Below are positions 7,876 to 15,840 of a stretch of DNA of 64,000 nucleotides, one piece after another (position 1 is the stretch's first letter; each line of letters begins with the position of its first letter). The position numbers and the translations under genes are program-made. The notes under the pieces were generated by a model that was not told where the DNA came from, did no database searches, and saw nothing but the letters and a program-made list of their open reading frames with translations. Source of the DNA: an uncultured Bacteroidales bacterium (GTDB taxonomy: Bacteria; Bacteroidota; Bacteroidia; Bacteroidales; UBA932); the NCBI GenBank assembly GCA_946415475.1, contig CAMKSQ010000006.1, positions 30,367 to 94,366 on the forward strand, read 5' to 3'.

Positions 7876-8318
7876 CGGCCTGCCCTCCTGATGGCTCTCA
7901 TCGTCAAATTGAACTTAAGGATATACACGAGGTAGTAAAGATAGAATGCCACCATCGCAAAGCTCAGGAAATCCAGTCCCATGATGAAAAGGATGCCAAA
8001 AGCCAGGATGGCCGATGTAAACCACAGGCTCCAGACAAAGGACTGCATCCGGATGTGGGCGGTCATTTCGTCCTCGTCCTTCTCACGGGACAAGGCAATG
8101 AAGCAAAGGGAGACCAGCAGACCCATCATGCCGACTTCCGTCAAAAGGTCTGCCGTTCCTTGATAGAAGAAGTCATCCCCTATGGCAATCCAGGGAATTT
8201 TAATAGCAGGAAGCTTCACATCAAAAAACAAACAGAAGCAGATGGCAGCAAAGGGAATAAACATCCACATCCCTACTTTCTTGTAGGTATAAGGCAGAAG
8301 ATATTTGCGTGTTTTCAT
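7872..8318 (-). CDS. Small integral membrane protein (XRE partner)
   Basis: The 148-residue protein has about four hydrophobic segments: near 18-30, 57-75, 90-112 and 115-135. A soluble acidic stretch EKDEDEMTAHIRMQS lies in the middle. I recognise no enzyme motif. Membrane proteins paired with a short XRE regulator are common in Bacteroidota and Firmicutes and are usually listed as hypothetical (DUF2975-like or similar). A TTGACA/TACTTTTG promoter precedes it. Confidence 0.8.
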   Translation of the reverse strand: MKTRKYLLPYTYKKVGMWMFIPFAAICFCLFFDVKLPAIKIPWIAIGDDFFYQGTADLLTEVGMMGLLVSLCFIALSREKDEDEMTAHIRMQSFVWSLWFTSAILAFGILFIMGLDFLSFAMVAFYLYYLVYILKFNLTMRAIRRAGR

Positions 8319-8351
8319 AAGGCCTTGACGTTAATGATTAGTTTTCCACCG

Positions 8352-8382
8352 CAAAAGTAAAAACAATTTTCCATTTTGTCAA
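8352..8382 (-). promoter_or_regulatory. Promoter of the membrane protein/XRE operon
   Basis: The minus strand shows TTGACA (8377-8382) and TACTTTTG (8352-8359) separated by 17 bases, a good fit to the Bacteroidota -33/-7 pattern. Confidence 0.6.
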
Positions 8383-8411
8383 GTTTATTTTACATTCTCC
8401 ACCCTAGGAGC

Positions 8412-8441
8412 AAAAAAGCAGCGACGGTCGCTGCTTTTTTT
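8412..8441. terminator. Bidirectional rho-independent terminator
   Basis: AAAAAAGCAGCGAC is followed almost at once by GTCGCTGCTTTTTT, giving a GC-rich hairpin with A- and T-runs on its two sides. It sits upstream of the 8318 gene and just downstream of the winged-helix gene, for which it is the likely terminator. Confidence 0.85.
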
Positions 8442-8482
8442 ACGTCTGTAGGGACAATTGTATTTTTAATTTACAATCGCCG

Positions 8483-8773
8483 TTAGGAGCCGGAAGACAA
8501 GTAGGATTTCAGGGCATCCACATACTCGGAGAAAGCCTTCTGGCCGACAGGTGTAATGCGGCAGGTAGTGCGGGGCATCTTGCCTTTAAAGCCCTTCTCC
8601 ACGGTAATGTAGCCGGCTGCGGTGAGCTTGTCGATTTGCACGCTCAGGTTTCCGGATGTGGCGCCTGTCTGCCCTTTAAGATAGGTGAAGTCGGCTTCAT
8701 CTACCCCAGCCAGGATGGACATTACAGCCAGCCGAAGTTCGGAATGCAGGAGCGGATCCAGTTTGGGAAACAT
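8483..8773 (-). CDS. Winged-helix transcriptional regulator (HTH_34/MarR-like)
   Basis: The ATG at 8773 (MFPKLDPLLHSELRLAVMS) is chosen over the one at 8797 because family members start with this segment and the minus strand has GGGGAG just upstream. The 96-residue protein is one winged helix: SILAGVDEADFTYLKGQTG, then ATSGNLSVQIDKLTAAGYI as recognition helix and turn, then a basic wing KGFKGKMPRTTCRIT. Members are small dimeric regulators, often of adjacent membrane or metabolic genes. It follows the aldehyde dehydrogenase gene by 24 bases in the same direction. Confidence 0.85.
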   Translation of the reverse strand: MFPKLDPLLHSELRLAVMSILAGVDEADFTYLKGQTGATSGNLSVQIDKLTAAGYITVEKGFKGKMPRTTCRITPVGQKAFSEYVDALKSYLSSGS

Positions 8774-8797
8774 AGAGCTTACTCCCCTACCGGGCAT

Positions 8798-10279
8798 CTA
8801 TCGCTCCATCAGCCGGAGGATTTTGAGCTTGGACTTTTCTTTGTCGCCGGCGTAGGGGTGTTCCCGGAGCGGGAGGTTGAAGAGGGTTTTGCCGGTGAGG
8901 ACGGTCTGCGGATGGGTAAATTCCCGGAAGCCCCAGACGCCATGGTAGGCGCCCATGCCGGAGTGGCCGGTGCCGTTGAAGGGAACGCCCTTAACCATCA
9001 TGTGGATACAGACCTCGTTGATGCAACCACCGCCGTACTGCTGGGTTTGCATCACACGGTTCGCCCATTTCTTATCTTTGGTGAACAGGTACATGGCCAG
9101 GGGGTGTTCGCGATCTGCTATGACATCCATAAGGGCGTCGATTTCCACATCCTTGAACGGGACCACGGGCAGCAGCGGACAGAAAAGTTCATGCTGCACG
9201 ATGTGCTCGTTGATATCGACAGGATAAATGACCGTGGGAGAATAGCGCTGCGTCTGCCTGTCTCCGGTGCCGCCGAAAACGATGCGGTCGCGGTATTCAT
9301 CGGCCAAAGCGGCGCAGCTGTCCCAGGCCCTGCCGGTGATGAGTTTGGGGTATTCGGGATTTTTCTCGGCATGCGGGCCGATTTGAGCGACAAATGCAGC
9401 CTTCAGCGCCTCCAGGAACGGTTCGGCCACTTCTTCGGCCACGGCTATCTGGTTCACGTTGATGCAGATTTGCCCGGCGTTGAGGAGCTTGAAGAAGGCA
9501 ATCTTGCGGGCGGCGTCCTGCAGGTTGGCATCCTTGCGCACCACGGCCCAGTTGCCGGTCTCGCCGCCCAGCTCCAGCGCCACAGGGGTGAGGTTTTTGG
9601 CAGCTTCGGCCATCACGTGCTTGCCGACGGCCGGCGAACCGGTGTAGAAGATCTTGTCGAAGCGCTGCGCCAGGCACCAGTCGGCCACGTCATGCCCGCC
9701 GTCGATGAGCGTGACGTATTCCGGCGGGAAGACATCGGCACAGAATTTCTTGAGCGCCGCCGTGCAGGCCGATGACTTGGAGCTGGACTTGATTACCACC
9801 GTGTTGCCGCCGCACATGGCCGCAGCCACTACGCCCAGGGTAAGCAGGATGGGGAAATTGAACGGACTGATAACCAGGGAAACGCCATAGGGCATCTTGT
9901 ATACCTTAGTAACCATGCTGGGGAAGCACATGAGGCCGCTCCAATGGTACTCCGGACGGGACCAGCGGCGAAGGCCGTGAATCATCTCGTTCACTTCCGT
10001 AATAATAGGGCCGATGTCACAGAGATAGGCCTCCACCTTGCTTCTGCCCAGGTCCTGCGCCAGGGCCGCCTCAAAATCGGCCTCATGCTCCTTGACAGCG
10101 TCCCGGAGCTTTTTGAGCTGCTGGATTCTCCATTTGACGGGAAGGGTGGTGCCGGTGCGGAAGAATTTGCGCTGGGCCTCCACGATGGCGCGGATACTAC
10201 CTTCGGTGAACTGGGCGGCATCTTCTGCCGCATTGGGCGTAACGGTCTCCAGGACCTGTTTGATCTGGTTTTCAGTCAT
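8798..10279 (-). CDS. Aldehyde dehydrogenase (NAD(P)+)
   Basis: The start at 10279 (MTENQIKQVLETVTP) gives 493 residues; an upstream in-frame ATG runs into repeat DNA and is rejected. The protein shows SPFNFPILLTLGVVAAAMCG near 138-157, the cofactor-binding FYTGSPAVGK near 211-220, the general base Glu236 in LELGGE and the nucleophile Cys272 in NAGQICINVNQ. The family is that of fatty/aromatic aldehyde dehydrogenases such as AlkH/CalB-like enzymes, which have a hydrophobic C-terminal tail; this tail is less hydrophobic. It oxidises an aldehyde to an acid in the cytoplasm. Confidence 0.95.
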   Translation of the reverse strand: MTENQIKQVLETVTPNAAEDAAQFTEGSIRAIVEAQRKFFRTGTTLPVKWRIQQLKKLRDAVKEHEADFEAALAQDLGRSKVEAYLCDIGPIITEVNEMIHGLRRWSRPEYHWSGLMCFPSMVTKVYKMPYGVSLVISPFNFPILLTLGVVAAAMCGGNTVVIKSSSKSSACTAALKKFCADVFPPEYVTLIDGGHDVADWCLAQRFDKIFYTGSPAVGKHVMAEAAKNLTPVALELGGETGNWAVVRKDANLQDAARKIAFFKLLNAGQICINVNQIAVAEEVAEPFLEALKAAFVAQIGPHAEKNPEYPKLITGRAWDSCAALADEYRDRIVFGGTGDRQTQRYSPTVIYPVDINEHIVQHELFCPLLPVVPFKDVEIDALMDVIADREHPLAMYLFTKDKKWANRVMQTQQYGGGCINEVCIHMMVKGVPFNGTGHSGMGAYHGVWGFREFTHPQTVLTGKTLFNLPLREHPYAGDKEKSKLKILRLMER

Positions 10280-10337
10280 GGTTATGGGAGAAGAATAACG
10301 TACAAATATACGCATTCTCGGGCAGAGTGTCAACCCC

Positions 10338-10471
10338 GAAGGTCCAGGGCGGGGACCTTCGCGCAAAGATTCCTGGGGGAAAGTGTACTGAAGGTCCAGG
10401 GCGTGGACCTTCGCGCAAAGAATCCTGGGGGAAAGTGTACTGAAGGTCCAGGGCGGGGACCTTCGCGCAAG
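10338..10471. repeat. Three tandem 52-bp units with internal hairpin
   Basis: Units begin at 10338, 10390 and 10442. Each opens with GAAGGTCCAGGGCGGGGACC and TTC, forming a hairpin with GAAGGTCC/GGACCTTC arms, followed by CGCGCAAAGATTCCTGGGGG and AAAGTGTACT. The third unit is cut after the hairpin. They fill most of the 310-base gap between the aldehyde dehydrogenase start and the MscS-like stop. The rest of that gap holds the elements at 10472 and 10550. The units are contiguous, so this is not a CRISPR array. Confidence 0.9.
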
Positions 10472-10502
10472 GAGATGCCCGGTCAGGGCCGGGCAGGACG
10501 GG
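10472..10502. repeat. Intergenic palindromic repeat of the GAGATGCCCGG type
   Basis: GAGATGCCCGGTCAGGGCCG and GGCAGGACGG form a hairpin (GCCCGG/CCGGGC). The same core occurs inside the sensor kinase gene at 48419 and, with base changes, at 47100. A truncated copy (GCCGGGCAGGACG) follows at about 10525. Confidence 0.7.
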
Positions 10503-10549
10503 AAGGGAGGGCTGGAGGGAGAAGGCCGGGCAGGACGTGGTTCGCGTCA

Positions 10550-10584
10550 AGGAACCGGCTGTAACTCCGGTTCCCCGCGACTAA
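10550..10584. repeat. Dispersed hairpin repeat, copy 1
   Basis: The segment contains GAACCGGCTGTAACTCCGGTTC, here described as GGAACCGG and CCGGTTCC arms, and ends CCGCGACTAA. A closely similar copy lies at 13406-13450. Both copies follow the stop codon of a leftward gene (the MscS-like gene here). Confidence 0.7.
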
Positions 10585-10589
10585 CACTA

Positions 10590-13289
10590 TTACTTCTCTT
10601 CGCTGATCAGGTGCACATCGCACTGCGGGAACGGGATGGTGATTCCATTGGCGTTCAGGGCATCGTAAATCACTTCCTTGGCACGGTCAATATAAGCGAT
10701 TCTTTCCGGAACCAGCACATGCTGCTTCACGGCAATATTCACCGAACTGTCTGCCATATCTGCCACAACTACCTTGACGCCATACTTGGGCTCCACGATA
10801 TCCCGGCCGTAATGGTCTTTGGTCTGCACCTGCTTCATGGCCTCCTGGAGCACCTCGCGCACTTTTTTGACATCGGTCCCGTAGGCCACGCCCGTAACAA
10901 TCTTGGTGAACTCGTAGGAGTTGTTGCGGGTGAGGTTGTTGAGGTTCTTGCCAAAGAGAGAGGCATTGAGGAAGGACATTTCCGTGCCGTCTATGGTTTC
11001 CACCACCACGCACTGGTAGTTGATGGCCACCACGCGTCCGCGCACGCCGTCGCACTCGATCCAGTCCCCTACCCGCAGGCGGCCGCCCATGAGCTGGATA
11101 CCGTAAATGAAGTTGTTGATGATATCCTTGAGGGCCAGACCGATACCGGCCGACAAACCGCCGGCCACCAGGCTCAGGGAGCCGGTTGGAATGCGTAAAA
11201 CAGCCACCACGGCCACCACATAGGACATCCAGATGAACACGCTGATGATGCTGTTGCCCAGGGACAGGTTAATCTCATTGTCGCGGATGGTGGTGCGCTT
11301 GTGCTTGCGCATGAAAGCGGCATATCGGATGTATTGCCACATGGCATGAATACCCCGGTTCATGTAGCGAAGTGTAACGAACAGGATAAGGAGGCCGATA
11401 ATGGCCCTGCCCGAAATCCGGAGCGTTTCTATGCCTTCGTTATCCGTAAGCTGGACGAAGGGGATGTTGAAGATTTTGTCGTACAGGTCGTTGAAGTCGA
11501 AGATGCTCAAGGACATGTGTACGCACAGCGGCAGGGAGACCAGCAGCAGGGCCGGAACAAGCACCTGACGGATAAAGTCGTAGAACCAGGTGGCGCCGAA
11601 CAGGAGACTCTCGCGGTCCTCGCCGCCCACATAGGTGATGCGGTTGCGCATGGCCTCCACGCGTTTATCCAGCCACCGCTCCTTGTATCGGCCCAGCAGG
11701 TCTATCAGACAGAGGATGGTGAGCAAAGCGGCCAGCTGGAAATACCACCACACCAGGATGAGCAGCGCCACAAAGGTGTAGCCCAGGAACGAGAACACAA
11801 ACGACACTAGATAGATGGCCAGCGAAGCCCAGCCCAGGATACTGTCTATGGGGGTGGCTTTTCCGCTTTCCCGGATACTGAAGAACAGCTGACGCAGCAC
11901 TACAAAAGCCAGGATGGGCGGGAACAGGAATGTCATCAGCCTGTCCGGGACAAAGATGATGCGGCAGACGATGATGATGATGGCAGTAATGAAGGTGGGG
12001 ATATAGAGTCTGAGGCTGGGATGGATTTGCTCCCGCTTTACGCGCAGCAGCAGGGAGCCGGTAATGGCCAGCAGCAGCCACAGGAAGGTATTGATGTGCC
12101 GGGCGCCCAGCTCGATGTACTCGTTCCCGTTCACGCCAAAGCCCAGTAACAGGAAGTAGATAACCGTTCCCACCAGCACCGAGAACAGGGGAAGCTGGTT
12201 CAGGGGAAGCAGGCTTCTGAGTTTGCGGATGCGGCTCAGGAGCAGCAGGATGAGCAGGGTGAGCACCCAGACTATCACCAAAGCGATCAGCTGAATGGCC
12301 GTCACCATAACCAGGATGGCATTGGCACCCTTACTGGAAAGGCCGTCAAAAAGGTCGCTCTCCTCTTTCTGCTCCGGGGTTTCCGGGACTTCCGGCGTCG
12401 CGGCGGCCACGGAATCGGCGGGCTGAGGGCCATCACTTACGGTTTCCAGAAAATCATACTGGTCGCGCATGGCGGCCTTCACTTTGTCCCAGTGCCCCCG
12501 GGGATCTGAAAGAATTTCCAGAAAAGGAGTCTGACCATCTAAAAAGACATATTTTTCCAGCTCGCGGTAGCGGGACTGGGCATAGGTGTACGAATCCTTT
12601 GTGCGCAAGAAGGCCGCCTGGTAGTGCGTGCTGTCTGCTATCCAGGTGGAGCGGATGGCGGCATAGTCCCTCAGGAAATAGGAGGCATACTTGATACAGG
12701 AATCCCGGTAAATCTCCCCCTGGCGGTCCAGGACAAAAGGCGACGAAAGCGAATCCTTGACGGCAATCCGGATCACTTCCCGCTCCAGGGAGGAGGCAAG
12801 CTCCGAGTACGTCTGGTCCAGGGAATCCACGTGGAAGCCCAGGCTGTCCGGAAGAATCTCCACTTCGATTTCCTTCATCACGGGTGGAAGCAGCCGGAGG
12901 GCATCAATAAGGCGGGCATAGCGGTCTATCTCGATGTCCAGTTCATGGATAACGCGGTCGTACGGCCTTTTCTCTTTGCTAAAACCTTTGTACGCCCTTG
13001 ACACCTTGTTCAGGGCATAGGCCAGGTCGAAGGTCATGGCCTGCTCCTGGGTATATAACAGAAGGGACAGTTCATTGGACTGTGCAATCACATCCACCAT
13101 CCGCTGGTGCTGCTTATCATATTCCCGGCCCAGGAGGTTTTGTGCCTCCAGTTTCTGCGCATAATTTCCTTTTAGCTCAGCCTGCAGGTCCCGAAGCACT
13201 TCCGTGATGGGGCGCCCGTTCACAATGGACAGCAGCGGGATACTAAATACTAGAATTGCAAAGGTTAACGTGAGCCACTTCTTCTTCAT
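10590..13289 (-). CDS. MscS-family mechanosensitive ion channel, large form (copy 1)
   Basis: The start at 13289 (MKKKWLTLTFAIL) opens a signal-like segment and gives 899 residues. About 330 residues form a periplasmic helical region (many Glu/Lys/Leu heptad-like stretches, residues 30-290). Eight to ten membrane segments follow (340-690). The MscS core then begins: pore helix GGLSAGIGLALKDIINNF near 720, then the beta domain (GRLRVGDWIECDGVRGRVV) and the C-terminal alpha-beta domain ending IPFPQCDVHL. This resembles MscK/YbiO-type channels that open when membrane tension rises. Its paralog at 35628 shares long identical DNA tracts in the pore region. Confidence 0.92.
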   Translation of the reverse strand: MKKKWLTLTFAILVFSIPLLSIVNGRPITEVLRDLQAELKGNYAQKLEAQNLLGREYDKQHQRMVDVIAQSNELSLLLYTQEQAMTFDLAYALNKVSRAYKGFSKEKRPYDRVIHELDIEIDRYARLIDALRLLPPVMKEIEVEILPDSLGFHVDSLDQTYSELASSLEREVIRIAVKDSLSSPFVLDRQGEIYRDSCIKYASYFLRDYAAIRSTWIADSTHYQAAFLRTKDSYTYAQSRYRELEKYVFLDGQTPFLEILSDPRGHWDKVKAAMRDQYDFLETVSDGPQPADSVAAATPEVPETPEQKEESDLFDGLSSKGANAILVMVTAIQLIALVIVWVLTLLILLLLSRIRKLRSLLPLNQLPLFSVLVGTVIYFLLLGFGVNGNEYIELGARHINTFLWLLLAITGSLLLRVKREQIHPSLRLYIPTFITAIIIIVCRIIFVPDRLMTFLFPPILAFVVLRQLFFSIRESGKATPIDSILGWASLAIYLVSFVFSFLGYTFVALLILVWWYFQLAALLTILCLIDLLGRYKERWLDKRVEAMRNRITYVGGEDRESLLFGATWFYDFIRQVLVPALLLVSLPLCVHMSLSIFDFNDLYDKIFNIPFVQLTDNEGIETLRISGRAIIGLLILFVTLRYMNRGIHAMWQYIRYAAFMRKHKRTTIRDNEINLSLGNSIISVFIWMSYVVAVVAVLRIPTGSLSLVAGGLSAGIGLALKDIINNFIYGIQLMGGRLRVGDWIECDGVRGRVVAINYQCVVVETIDGTEMSFLNASLFGKNLNNLTRNNSYEFTKIVTGVAYGTDVKKVREVLQEAMKQVQTKDHYGRDIVEPKYGVKVVVADMADSSVNIAVKQHVLVPERIAYIDRAKEVIYDALNANGITIPFPQCDVHLISEEK

Positions 13290-13316
13290 ATCGGGGAACA
13301 ATTGGGTTCAAAGGTT

Positions 13317-13324
13317 CAAAGATA
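13317..13324 (-). promoter_or_regulatory. -7 box of MscS-like copy 1
   Basis: The minus strand reads TATCTTTG, 27 bases before the ATG at 13289. The rest of the 13290-13495 gap contains only the hairpin repeat at 13406. Confidence 0.5.
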
Positions 13325-13405
13325 CTCATTTTTTGTGCACAACTAAAAATAAATCATTACATTTGACAAGGATGGAATAAAACAGAACGGGAGTCCCTTA
13401 GGGTA

Positions 13406-13450
13406 GTCCGCGTGAAAGAACCGGCCGTAACACCGGTTCCCCGCGACTAA
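13406..13450. repeat. Dispersed hairpin repeat, copy 2
   Basis: GTCCGCGTGAAAGAACCGGC, then CGTAACACCGGTTCCCCGCG and ACTAA. This copy matches 10550-10584 at most positions and keeps the GAACCGG/CCGGTTC arms although the loop differs. It lies downstream of the MATE gene stop. Confidence 0.7.
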
Positions 13451-13495
13451 TAGGTGTAGAACTCCGGTTCTACGAATTGAGTGTAATCATACGTT

Positions 13496-14863
13496 TTAAA
13501 TTTTCTTGCCTTGCCACTTTTTCCCGTGGATGTAGATAATTCCCTGAATCCAAATGCAAAGGGAATAGATGCCGTCCGCCGTCCAGCACACGGCTACGCT
13601 GGATTTGAGCATACCGATAATAACGGTGCAGTACACCGCATAGATGGCCAGGGCCACCACATCGAAGCGGAGGCACACCCGCGTGTCGCCCGTTCCCGCC
13701 ACAGACTGCAGATACACGTTCCAGGGCAACGTTAGCACCGTGGCCGCGCACATCACCCACAGGGTGGGCACGGACGCCTGTACCAGGGACGGGATATCGG
13801 TGAACAGGCCTATGATCAGGCGCGGGCACAGGGCGAAGAACACCAGCAGCGGCAGCATGGTGACCACACAGAGCACCACCACCCGTCGGATAATGGGAAT
13901 AACGCCCTCCGGATGCCCTTCCCCGATGATGTTACTCACCAGCGTAGCCGCCGTGGACGCAAAAGCCGCCGAGAAAACGAACGACACCTCGGAGATGCTC
14001 CGGACAATGTTGGCCACCGCCAGCTCTTCCTCACCCAAATGCTCGATGAACAGGAAGAAAAGCAGCCATACGGAAATGTTCAGCACATACTCCACCATTA
14101 CCCACGAGGCGGTGGAGAACAACTGCTTAAGCTCTTTCCAGATGGGTTTAACCACCTTCTGGAGGCCATAGACCTTATCTACGGTGGAGATAGACCAAAT
14201 CACAAAGAACAACAGGGAGATGCCCTCGGAGATGGTGGAGGCCAACGCCGCACCCTGAATGCCCAGGGCCGGCGCACCCCAGTGGCCAAAGATGAGCACC
14301 CAGTCCAGCAGGATATTGCTCCCCACCATCACAATGGAGTTCAGGGTGAGGCTGGCCGTTTCCCGCGTACCCACGTAGAACGCGCGGAAAAGCGCGGTCA
14401 TAAAGGCAAAAAAGAGCCCCGGGACGCGCCAGTTCACATACACGACGGCCGCATTAAAAATGTTTTCCGACTTGAGGATTCCCTTCAGAAGCGGCGGTGA
14501 CAAAAAGTACGACAGCACCATGGTCACCAGCGCCAGGGCGCTCAGGAACCAGACGCCCTGCCAGAAAACCCGCCCGATGGCGCCAAACCCCTTCCCGCTT
14601 TCACAGGCCTCTCCATTGCGGCGGCCGATAATGATTTGCACCCCGATGGAGAAGCCGAATCCCAGCATGTACAGGATGGTGAAATACACGCCGGCGATGG
14701 CCGATGCGCCCAGTTCTATCTCTCCCACACGGCCCAGGAAGGCCGTGTCCGTCATGCCCAACAGCTCTTCCATCACCAGCGCCACCAGAATAGGGAAGGT
14801 AATCCTCCAAATGGATTTGAAGGAATACCGTTCGGGAAGCAAGAAGTCCTTGCCTGTTTTCAT
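13496..14863 (-). CDS. MATE-family efflux transporter
   Basis: The 455-residue protein is hydrophobic throughout, with twelve predicted membrane helices. It shows the MATE-type start IWRITFPILVALVMEELLGM and TDTAFLGRVGEIELGASAIA, and a matching second-half repeat near 240-260. MATE proteins export cationic drugs or metabolites using Na+ or H+ gradients. It is the last gene of the leftward amidohydrolase/DUF3089 run, 3 bases after the DUF3089 stop, so it may export a product or substrate of those enzymes. Confidence 0.92.
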   Translation of the reverse strand: MKTGKDFLLPERYSFKSIWRITFPILVALVMEELLGMTDTAFLGRVGEIELGASAIAGVYFTILYMLGFGFSIGVQIIIGRRNGEACESGKGFGAIGRVFWQGVWFLSALALVTMVLSYFLSPPLLKGILKSENIFNAAVVYVNWRVPGLFFAFMTALFRAFYVGTRETASLTLNSIVMVGSNILLDWVLIFGHWGAPALGIQGAALASTISEGISLLFFVIWSISTVDKVYGLQKVVKPIWKELKQLFSTASWVMVEYVLNISVWLLFFLFIEHLGEEELAVANIVRSISEVSFVFSAAFASTAATLVSNIIGEGHPEGVIPIIRRVVVLCVVTMLPLLVFFALCPRLIIGLFTDIPSLVQASVPTLWVMCAATVLTLPWNVYLQSVAGTGDTRVCLRFDVVALAIYAVYCTVIIGMLKSSVAVCWTADGIYSLCIWIQGIIYIHGKKWQGKKI

Positions 14864-14866
14864 GCC

Positions 14867-15829
14867 TTACTTTTGACCGGCCAGATAGGCCGCAACGCGC
14901 TTGGCTACGTTGTCCTTGATGTTGCTGTAAAAGAGCACGTAGTCTTCCCCGTGGCGTCCGTCCGGGCCAAAGAAGAAGGAGGCCACCGCAGCCTTTTCTT
15001 CCGTCATTTCCTCGCCTTTGGCGTGCGTTACCACCACGCCGCGGTCCGGGAACACCTGGGCATCGGCCCCCAGGTCCACAATCTCCAGCTCGCCGGTTTT
15101 CTCGTTGGGCCAGAGCGAGCCCAGGTTCATGCTGGCAGGCGCATACGTATCGTCCAGTTTCCAGTTGAGCGGGTTAATGCTCATGGAGCCCGGCTGCAGC
15201 ACGCAGGTATTCGCATTCACTTCCCGGTTCTTGGGACCTTCCGTGTTCCAGGTGATGATGACGCCTGTGTCGCACTCGCCGGTGGCAAATTTCATGTGGG
15301 GATAGGCCTCGAATTCGGCCTTGGTAAAGGCATAGCCGATGGGGTACGCCGCCACCATGCGCCGGTAGTAGTCCGGGTGCTCCACAAAGTATTTTTTGAG
15401 CACCATCTTGACGATGGCCGATCCCTGGCTGTGGCCGGCGATGATGAACGGACGGCCATTATTGTAGTGCTCAAAGTAGTAATCCAGCGCAGCGACGATA
15501 TCGGCATAGGGCGTGTCTTCCAGGGCGGCGTCAAAGATACCGTCCCGCTTCCAGACCTCGCCGGCATAGCGCAGGCCTACCTGACGGTAGTAGGGCATGA
15601 ATACGTTGGTAGCATCTGCGTATGCCGATGCATGCAGAAGGTACTCGGCTTCTGCGCCCTCCAGCATCTCCTGATTGTTCATATCGGCATAATCCGGCGC
15701 ACCCTCCGCCATGCTGCCAAGGATGTACTCGGTGGCATAGACATAGAAGGTATCCACTTCCTTGGTGACCTGCGGAAGCTTGCACCAGTTGGCTTTCTGG
15801 GAATAATCGAGGGGGATAATCTTATTCAT
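14867..15829 (-). CDS. DUF3089 alpha/beta-hydrolase-like protein (copy A)
   Basis: The start at 15829 (MNKIIPLDYSQKANWCKLPQ) gives 320 residues; another ATG two codons upstream is possible. The nucleophile motif GHSQGS has Ser134 and lies after FIIA, as in lipases of the alpha/beta-hydrolase fold. Conserved family blocks are DVFY/DTFYVYATEY, NVFMPYYRQ, FATGECDTGVIITWN and LNWKLDDTYAPASMNLGS. There is no signal peptide, unlike copy B at 21208. It starts 11 bases after the amidohydrolase stop and ends next to the MATE gene. It likely hydrolyses an ester or related bond; the substrate is unknown. Confidence 0.85.
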   Translation of the reverse strand: MNKIIPLDYSQKANWCKLPQVTKEVDTFYVYATEYILGSMAEGAPDYADMNNQEMLEGAEAEYLLHASAYADATNVFMPYYRQVGLRYAGEVWKRDGIFDAALEDTPYADIVAALDYYFEHYNNGRPFIIAGHSQGSAIVKMVLKKYFVEHPDYYRRMVAAYPIGYAFTKAEFEAYPHMKFATGECDTGVIITWNTEGPKNREVNANTCVLQPGSMSINPLNWKLDDTYAPASMNLGSLWPNEKTGELEIVDLGADAQVFPDRGVVVTHAKGEEMTEEKAAVASFFFGPDGRHGEDYVLFYSNIKDNVAKRVAAYLAGQK

Positions 15830-15840
15830 ACACATGTTTT

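Noticed and set aside
8636..9775. Long plus-strand frame opposite the aldehyde dehydrogenase
   Set aside because: It is antisense to a protein with clear catalytic motifs, and its sequence has no domain pattern; an effect of GC-rich codon use.
10338..10471. CRISPR array
   Set aside because: Repeat units follow each other without unique spacers, and no cas gene is present.
10272..10550. 92-codon minus-strand frame and upstream extension of the aldehyde dehydrogenase
   Set aside because: It reads through the 52-bp repeats and shows no family; the dehydrogenase domain starts at 10279.
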